Source: JBKHDT01 sp049974825
GTDB lineage: Bacteria; Pseudomonadota; Gammaproteobacteria; Halothiobacillales; Halothiobacillaceae
Length of the DNA stretch: 18,329 bases
NCBI GenBank assembly: GCA_049974825.1
Contig: JBNGDJ010000044.1
Location: 1 to 18,329 of the forward strand
Direction of reading: 5' to 3'
Part shown: in pieces, positions 13,488-18,329 of the stretch
Layout: every line of letters begins with the position of its first letter
How positions within the stretch are numbered: the stretch's first letter is position 1
Made by a program: the position numbers and the translations under genes
Notes under the pieces: generated by a model
What the model was told of the DNA's origin: nothing
What the model saw: only the letters and a program-made list of their open reading frames with translations
Databases searched by the model: none

Positions 13488-15005
13488 TCAAAGCTTGGAG
13501 GTCAGCGCTTGCTGCGCCAGGTTTTCGATCGTCGGGTGCATGACCTCGATCAACGGATTCGGCCAGACGCCGACCAGGATGACCAGCGCCACCAGCACTC
13601 CGAGAATCCAGGCCTCGCGCGGGTTGACATCCTTGAGCGAAGCGACGTTGTCATTGGCCACGTCGCCGAAGATCACCCGCTTGACCAGCCACAACGTGTA
13701 GGCGGCGCCAATGATCAACGTCAGGGCAGCCAGGAAGGCCAGCCAGAAATTCGCCTTGAAGGCGGCGAGAATCACCATGAACTCGCCGACGAAACCCGAG
13801 GTGCCCGGCAGACCCGCGTTTGCCATGGCAAATACCACGAACATGGCCCCGAACCAGGGCATGGTATTGACCACCCCGCCATAGGCCGAGATCTCCCGGG
13901 TATGCAGCCGGTCGTAGAGCACCCCGATGGAAAGGAACATGGCCGCCGAAATCAGACCATGGGAAATCATCTGGATCATGGCGCCCTCAAGCGCCATCAC
14001 CGCGCCCACGCCGCCCTGGTTGGCTGGATTGGCCGCGATCATGAAGATAATGAAAATCCCCAGCGTCACGAAGCCCATGTGCGAGATGGACGAATAGGCG
14101 ACCAGTTTCTTCATGTCCGACTGAATCAGCGCAACGAATCCGATGTACACGATGGCGACCAGCGACATCAGAATCAGCAGCCAGTCCAGGGCCAGGGAGG
14201 CATCCGGGGTGACCGGCAGCGAGAAGCGCAAAAAGCCGTACCCCCCGATCTTTAGCATGATAGCCGCCAGGATCACCGAGCCGCCGGTGGGCGCCTCGAC
14301 GTGCGCGTCGGGCAGCCAGGTATGCACTGGCCACATCGGGATCTTCACGGCAAAGGCGATCAGGAAGGCCAGGAAGATCAGGATCTGCTCGGTCATGCCC
14401 AGTTGCAGGCCATGAAGGTCCGGGATGGCGAAGCTGCCGCCCTGAAAGTACATGTAGATCAGGGCGATCAGCATGAAAACCGACCCGAGAAACGTGTACA
14501 GGAAGAACTTGATGGTCGCGTAGACGCGCCGCGCCCCACCCCAGATCCCGATCACGATGAACATCGGGATCAGCATGCCCTCGAAAAAGAAGTAGAACAG
14601 GATTGAATCCAGCGCCGCAAAGGTGCCGTTCATCATCCCTTCCATGATCAGGAAGGCCGCCATGTACTGATGGGCCTTCTCGCGAATCACTTCCCAGGCC
14701 GCGGCCACTACCAGAATCGTCGTGAAGGTCGTCAGCACGATCAAGGGCATCGAAATGCCGTCGACCCCGAGGTGGTAGTTGATATTGAACGTCGAAATCC
14801 AGGGCAGGAACTCTTGGAACTGGAATTCGTGCGTTCCCCGGTCGAAGGCAAAAAAGAGCGGCAGACTCAGCAGGAAGACGACCACGCTGACCGCCAGCGA
14901 GAAGCGGCGGACCAGCCGGGGGTTGTCGCCCAGCAGCATGACCACGAGGCCGGCCGCGATGGGCAGCCAGACGACCAGGCTCAGGAGGGGCCAGGATGAG
15001 AACAT
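13488..15005 (-). CDS. nuoM: NADH-quinone oxidoreductase subunit M
   Basis: Antiporter-like proton-channel subunit of complex I, 505 aa and about 14 helices. Key residues are in place: Glu142 in FFFEGMLIPM, Lys221 in AVKIPMWPVHTWLPDAHVEAPT (the family hallmark) and Lys252 in MLKIGGYGFLR. AGGAA lies about nine bases before the ATG. It follows nuoL after 35 nt and precedes nuoN by 10 nt. Confidence 0.97.
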   Translation of the reverse strand: MFSSWPLLSLVVWLPIAAGLVVMLLGDNPRLVRRFSLAVSVVVFLLSLPLFFAFDRGTHEFQFQEFLPWISTFNINYHLGVDGISMPLIVLTTFTTILVVAAAWEVIREKAHQYMAAFLIMEGMMNGTFAALDSILFYFFFEGMLIPMFIVIGIWGGARRVYATIKFFLYTFLGSVFMLIALIYMYFQGGSFAIPDLHGLQLGMTEQILIFLAFLIAFAVKIPMWPVHTWLPDAHVEAPTGGSVILAAIMLKIGGYGFLRFSLPVTPDASLALDWLLILMSLVAIVYIGFVALIQSDMKKLVAYSSISHMGFVTLGIFIIFMIAANPANQGGVGAVMALEGAMIQMISHGLISAAMFLSIGVLYDRLHTREISAYGGVVNTMPWFGAMFVVFAMANAGLPGTSGFVGEFMVILAAFKANFWLAFLAALTLIIGAAYTLWLVKRVIFGDVANDNVASLKDVNPREAWILGVLVALVILVGVWPNPLIEVMHPTIENLAQQALTSKL

Positions 15006-15040
15006 CGAAAGCGTTTCCTAATTCCGAATTGATGGATGCG

Positions 15041-17047
15041 TCAACGCAGGAAGATGATCCAGGTCATCAGGCCGATCAGGCCGACGATCATCACGAATGC
15101 GTAGTGATAGAGATACCCGGTCTGGATGCCACGCCAGTAGCGGGCCGCCCGCCCGATCATCTGCGCGGTTCCATTGACCAGCCAGCCGTCAATCACCCGC
15201 ACGTCACCGACCCGCCACAGGCCGGTACCGAGCATGCGGCTGCCGCGCGCAAACACGGCATTGTTGAACTCGTCGAAACCGTAGGCATTGTCCAGCAGCC
15301 GCTTGGGTCCGGCAAAGATCCGAGCGGCGGCGTCTGCCAGACCCGGGCGGAACAGGTACATCACCGCGGCCAGGGCGACACCCGCCATGGCGAGCCAGAA
15401 GACCGGCGAGGCGAATCCCTTGAGCATGAAGGACAGGCTGCCATCGAAGTACTGGCGGAACTGGCCGATTACGTCATTCTCGGGCGATACAACGATGGCG
15501 TCTCCAAAGAACCCGCCAAAGAGCAGCGGCTGGATGGCCAGGTAGCCAACCGCCACCGAGGGGATGGCAAGCAGGATCAGCGGCACGGTTACCACCTTGG
15601 GTGATTCATGGGGCGGCCCACCGTGATGAGGTTGATCATCGTGTCCATGTGCCCCGTGGTCATCGTGTCCGTGCCCCGAGGTGTCGAAACGCTCCTTGCC
15701 AAAGAACACCATGAAGAACATTCGGAAGGTGTAGAAGGCCGTCACGAACACCCCGCCGAGCACGAGCCAGTAAGCGAAGGTCGCGCCCGGCAACTCCGAG
15801 AAGCTCACGGCATAGATGATCGCGTCCTTGGAGAAGAACCCGGCAAAGCCCGGGAAACCGATCAGCGCCAGGGACCCGATCAGGAAGGTGGCGAAGGTAA
15901 TCGGCGTGTACTTCCACAGACCGCCCATCTTGCGCATGTCCTGCTCGTGGTGCATGGCGATGATCACCGAACCGGCCGCCAAGAACAGCAGCGCCTTGAA
16001 GAAGGCATGCGTCATCAGATGGAAGATCGCCGCCGAATAAGCCGACACACCGAGTGCAACGGTCATGTACCCCAGTTGCGACAGCGTCGAGTAGGCAATC
16101 ACTCGCTTGATGTCGTTCTGCACCAGGCCGAGCAGGCCCATGAAAAACGCCGTAATCGCGCCGATAATCAGAATGAACGCGAGCGCGGTCGTCGTCAGCT
16201 CATACATCGGGGACAGTCGCGCCACCATGAAGATGCCGGCAGTCACCATCGTGGCCGCGTGAATCAGTGCCGAGATGGGCGTCGGGCCTTCCATGGAGTC
16301 AGGAAGCCAGACATGCAGCGGAACCTGGGCCGACTTGCCCATGGCCCCGATGAACAACAGGATGCCGATCACGGTCAGCAGCGACCATTCGGTACCCGGG
16401 ATGATGCTTACCTGCACGTCAGAGAGCGTGTCAAGCTGGCCGAAGAAGGTCTCGTAATCCAGCGTGCCGGCGTACATCAGCACCGCGGCAATCCCGAGCA
16501 GAAAGCCGAAATCACCCACCCGGTTGACCAAAAACGCCTTGAGATTCGCGAAAATGGCCGTCTCGCGCTTGTACCAGAAGCCGATCAGAAGGTAAGAAAC
16601 CAGCCCCACGGCCTCCCAGCCGAAGAACAGCTGCAGGAAGTTGTTCGCCATCACCAGCATGAGCATGGAGAAGGTGAACAGCGAGATGTAGCTGAAGAAT
16701 CGCTGATAGCCGGGATCGTCCTTCATGTACCCGATGGTGTAGATGTGTACCATCAGCGAGACGCCTGTGACCACAACCATCATCAGGGCCGTCAGCTTGT
16801 CGACCAAAAAGCCGATTTCAAACTGGAACCCGTCGGTGATCAGCCAGGTGTAGATTGACTCGTTGAATACCTCGCCGCCATCGAAGACCAAATACTTGAA
16901 GGCCACCAGCGAGAGCAGGAAGGAGATACCCACCCCGACGATCGTCACGGTATGTGCACCGGCCCGCCCGATCTGCCGACCGAAAAGTCCAGCGATGATC
17001 GAACCGATCAGCGGTGCGAGTACGACTGCAAGATAAAGCGTCTTCAT
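15041..17047 (-). CDS. nuoL: NADH-quinone oxidoreductase subunit L
   Basis: The distal antiporter-like subunit of complex I, 668 aa, about 16 helices including the C-terminal lateral helix that spans the neighbouring subunits. Family residues seen: Glu145 in FFGWEAVGLVSY, Asp179 in NRVGDFGF, Lys238 in GAMGKSAQVPLHVWLPD, His263 in LIHAATMV, His347 and Lys351 in MTHAFFKALLF, and Lys407 in FFSKDAI. A histidine- and aspartate-rich loop at 459-480 (nine His) links two helices; similar loops of variable length occur in other proteobacterial NuoL. The gene starts 4 nt after nuoK. Confidence 0.97.
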   Translation of the reverse strand: MKTLYLAVVLAPLIGSIIAGLFGRQIGRAGAHTVTIVGVGISFLLSLVAFKYLVFDGGEVFNESIYTWLITDGFQFEIGFLVDKLTALMMVVVTGVSLMVHIYTIGYMKDDPGYQRFFSYISLFTFSMLMLVMANNFLQLFFGWEAVGLVSYLLIGFWYKRETAIFANLKAFLVNRVGDFGFLLGIAAVLMYAGTLDYETFFGQLDTLSDVQVSIIPGTEWSLLTVIGILLFIGAMGKSAQVPLHVWLPDSMEGPTPISALIHAATMVTAGIFMVARLSPMYELTTTALAFILIIGAITAFFMGLLGLVQNDIKRVIAYSTLSQLGYMTVALGVSAYSAAIFHLMTHAFFKALLFLAAGSVIIAMHHEQDMRKMGGLWKYTPITFATFLIGSLALIGFPGFAGFFSKDAIIYAVSFSELPGATFAYWLVLGGVFVTAFYTFRMFFMVFFGKERFDTSGHGHDDHGAHGHDDQPHHGGPPHESPKVVTVPLILLAIPSVAVGYLAIQPLLFGGFFGDAIVVSPENDVIGQFRQYFDGSLSFMLKGFASPVFWLAMAGVALAAVMYLFRPGLADAAARIFAGPKRLLDNAYGFDEFNNAVFARGSRMLGTGLWRVGDVRVIDGWLVNGTAQMIGRAARYWRGIQTGYLYHYAFVMIVGLIGLMTWIIFLR

Positions 17048-17051
17048 GAAT

Positions 17052-17357
17052 TCAGCCCTTCATCGCCGTCAGGTCTTCGACGTTGATCGTTCCGCGGTTG
17101 CGGAACAGCGTCACGAGAATGGCCAGACCGATGGCCGCCTCCGCGGCGGCTACCGTCAGGATGAAGAACACGAAGACCTGCCCGTCGATGTCGCCCAGAA
17201 AGTGCGAAAAGGCGACGAAGTTGACGCTTACCGAAAGCAGCATCAGCTCGATGGCCATCAGCAGGATCAGCACATTCTTCCGGTTGAGGAAGATGCCGGC
17301 CACGCTGATGGAGAACAGGATGGCACCGAATATCAGAAATTCGGACAGGCCTATCAT
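17052..17357 (-). CDS. nuoK: NADH-quinone oxidoreductase subunit K
   Basis: Small three-helix complex I subunit of 101 aa, the usual size. The ATG at 17357 is fixed by a perfect AGGAGG seven bases upstream in the minus-strand reading; the frame runs on to 17489 without features. The two buried glutamates that link the proton path are Glu37 (MAIELML) and Glu73 (VAAAEAAIGL). It is separated from nuoJ by an unusually long spacer but from nuoL by only 4 nt. Confidence 0.96.
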   Translation of the reverse strand: MIGLSEFLIFGAILFSISVAGIFLNRKNVLILLMAIELMLLSVSVNFVAFSHFLGDIDGQVFVFFILTVAAAEAAIGLAILVTLFRNRGTINVEDLTAMKG

Positions 17358-17561
17358 TGACGTTCCTCCTGAATGGCGACGATCCCTTGCCGTCGCCGAC
17401 CTTTTATATTCATTTCGTGCCGCGCCGGGCACCCGGCGCGACGAAACCCCGGAGTTGTCCGGGTAGTGGCCCCTTTGGGCGAACTGCAACCGATACCTGG
17501 CGTCACAGTCTCACGTCTGTTCGTGCCCGGCAGCCTACGCCGGGCACACAGGAATCCGGGG
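17358..17561 (-). other. 204-bp hairpin-containing spacer between nuoJ and nuoK
   Basis: No gene is seen. It holds two strong hairpins, CGCGCCGGG-CA-CCCGGCGCG (17421-17440) and GTGCCCGGC-7 nt-GCCGGGCAC (17523-17547), and a pair of imperfect direct repeats, TCCGGG-TAGTGGCCCCT (17458-17474) and TCCGGGGTTACTGGCCCCT (17555-17573), the second containing the nuoJ stop codon. The direct repeats enclose about 80 bp. The strong nuoK ribosome binding site lies at the far end, so translation restarts there rather than being coupled to nuoJ. No T-run follows either hairpin, so termination is not obvious. Confidence 0.75.
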
Positions 17562-18224
17562 TTACTGGCCCCTGCGCTCCTCTGACTCGGAACCGGCCCC
17601 GGTTTCATCCAGTGGCGCATCGTCCGTTCGTTCGGCCGGCATTTTCACCAGCCGGACCCGGTCTTCGCGACGCACTCGAACCTGCTCGTCGATATTCTGG
17701 TACAGCGCACCCTGACGGCGACGGTGTGTCAGCGTGATTGCCGCAACAATCGCCACCAGGAGAATGAAGGCTGCGATCTCGAAGGGATAGACAAACGTGG
17801 TGTACAGAACCTCGCCGATCGCCTGCGTGTTGCTCGTACCGGCTTCTGCGGGCTCCGGCGCGGGGAACACGTCCAGTCCGAAGGTGGCAGGCCCGAGCAC
17901 CAGCGCCAGTTCGATCACCATGACCAGCGCCACGAAAACCCCGACCGGCAGATTGCGAACGAAGCCCTCGCGCAGCGGCGCCATGTTGACATCGATCATC
18001 ATCACCACGAACAGGAAGAGCACCATCACGGCGCCGACGTACACGAGAATCAGGACGATGCCCAGAAACTCCGCTTCCATCAGCACCCAGACCAGCGCCG
18101 TGGAGAAGAAGGTCAGGACCAGAAAGAGGGCCGCATGTACGGGGTTCTTTACGGAGACCACGCGGATGGCGGAGATCACCGCCACCGAGGCGAAAACGTA
18201 GAACAGAAACTGGTAGAGCGTCAT
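17562..18224 (-). CDS. nuoJ: NADH-quinone oxidoreductase subunit J
   Basis: Complex I membrane subunit of 220 aa with five hydrophobic segments. AEFLGIVLILVYVGAVMVLFLF (51-72) is the characteristic third helix, whose pi-bulge/rotation is implicated in coupling; KNPVHAALFLVL (26-37) is also typical. After the last helix (about 148-166) comes a charged hydrophilic tail of some 50 residues rich in Arg, Asp and Glu, longer than that of the 184-aa E. coli protein. It starts 9 nt after the nuoI stop. Confidence 0.95.
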   Translation of the reverse strand: MTLYQFLFYVFASVAVISAIRVVSVKNPVHAALFLVLTFFSTALVWVLMEAEFLGIVLILVYVGAVMVLFLFVVMMIDVNMAPLREGFVRNLPVGVFVALVMVIELALVLGPATFGLDVFPAPEPAEAGTSNTQAIGEVLYTTFVYPFEIAAFILLVAIVAAITLTHRRRQGALYQNIDEQVRVRREDRVRLVKMPAERTDDAPLDETGAGSESEERRGQ

Positions 18225-18233
18225 GCCTTGTCC

Positions 18234-18329
18234 TTAACGGTAACGTGCGTCCGCGAGCCGGTCTGCGGCGATCTGCGCCTCGTACTTGTCCCCGATTGCC
18301 AGCAGCTTGTCCTTGGTCATGATCTGCTC
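18234..18329 (-). CDS. nuoI: NADH-quinone oxidoreductase subunit I, C-terminal end (gene continues beyond the window)
   Basis: Only the last 31 codons are inside the window, ending TAA at 18236-18234. They read MTKDKLLAIGDKYEAQIAAD and then RLADARYR, which is the usual C-terminus of the 4Fe-4S-binding NuoI of proteobacteria. The position just upstream of nuoJ agrees. The ferredoxin motifs lie outside the window. Confidence 0.88.
   Translation of the reverse strand, partial: EQIMTKDKLLAIGDKYEAQIAADRLADARYR

Noticed and set aside
11822..13543. Long plus-strand open frame (573 codons) opposite nuoN
   Set aside because: It is antisense to a certain nuoN gene; its translation is rich in His, Gln, Asp and Arg, as expected from the reverse complement of GC-rich membrane-protein codons, and it has no recognisable domain.
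15608..16858. Plus-strand open frame (416 codons) opposite nuoL
   Set aside because: Same type of antisense shadow; low-complexity His/Glu/Arg product with no domain, while nuoL on the other strand has all functional residues.

Overview
The window (18.3 kb, GC-rich, roughly 60% by eye) looks like chromosome from a chemolithotrophic, sulfur-oxidising gammaproteobacterium that probably lives in salty water. This rests on three things: a soxCD pair, a proteobacterial-type nuo operon ending in a DUF2818 gene, and a BCCT compatible-solute transporter paired with a universal stress protein. The genus cannot be fixed from the sequence alone; the Halothiobacillaceae and Ectothiorhodospiraceae are plausible families (inference).

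Layout. Positions 1-1585 (+) hold the 3' part of soxC and a complete, short, single-heme soxD, closed by a bidirectional hairpin terminator shared with a convergent GNAT acetyltransferase gene (1714-2253, -). From 2498 (+) come a TehA/SLAC1-family channel or transporter, then a tight operon sirB2-like / purE / purK (3573-5603). A gene-free stretch of about 510 bp follows, then a UspA-like protein (6113-6526) and a BCCT transporter (6694-8355). Next is an intergenic region full of hairpins (8356-8838). It precedes a 638-aa cNMP-binding/CBS/DUF294 protein started from TTG at 8839, which is translationally coupled by a 4-nt overlap to a DnaQ-like exonuclease (10752-11462). A very strong hairpin at 11642-11690 separates this from the oppositely oriented nuo operon, read on the minus strand in the order nuoI(partial)-nuoJ-nuoK-nuoL-nuoM-nuoN-DUF2818 (18329 to 11710).

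How the genes fit together. SoxCD removes electrons from the sulfane sulfur bound to SoxYZ and passes them through the SoxD heme to the cytochrome pool. The Nuo genes encode most of the membrane arm of the proton-pumping NADH:quinone oxidoreductase, which in a sulfur lithotroph may also run in reverse to make NADH. The TehA/SLAC1 protein could export an anion such as sulfite. BCCT and Usp suggest osmotic adaptation. PurE and PurK perform two successive steps of purine synthesis.

The main structure not explained by genes is a dispersed, multi-hairpin repeat family. There are four related copies at 6527, 8465, 8618 and 11471, all containing CTGCACGAA, three of them with a CATGGATG-centred second hairpin, and all intergenic. 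A second oddity is a 204-bp hairpin-containing insertion-like spacer between nuoJ and nuoK in an otherwise closely packed operon. I see no defence system, CRISPR array, tRNA, rRNA or transposase gene here.
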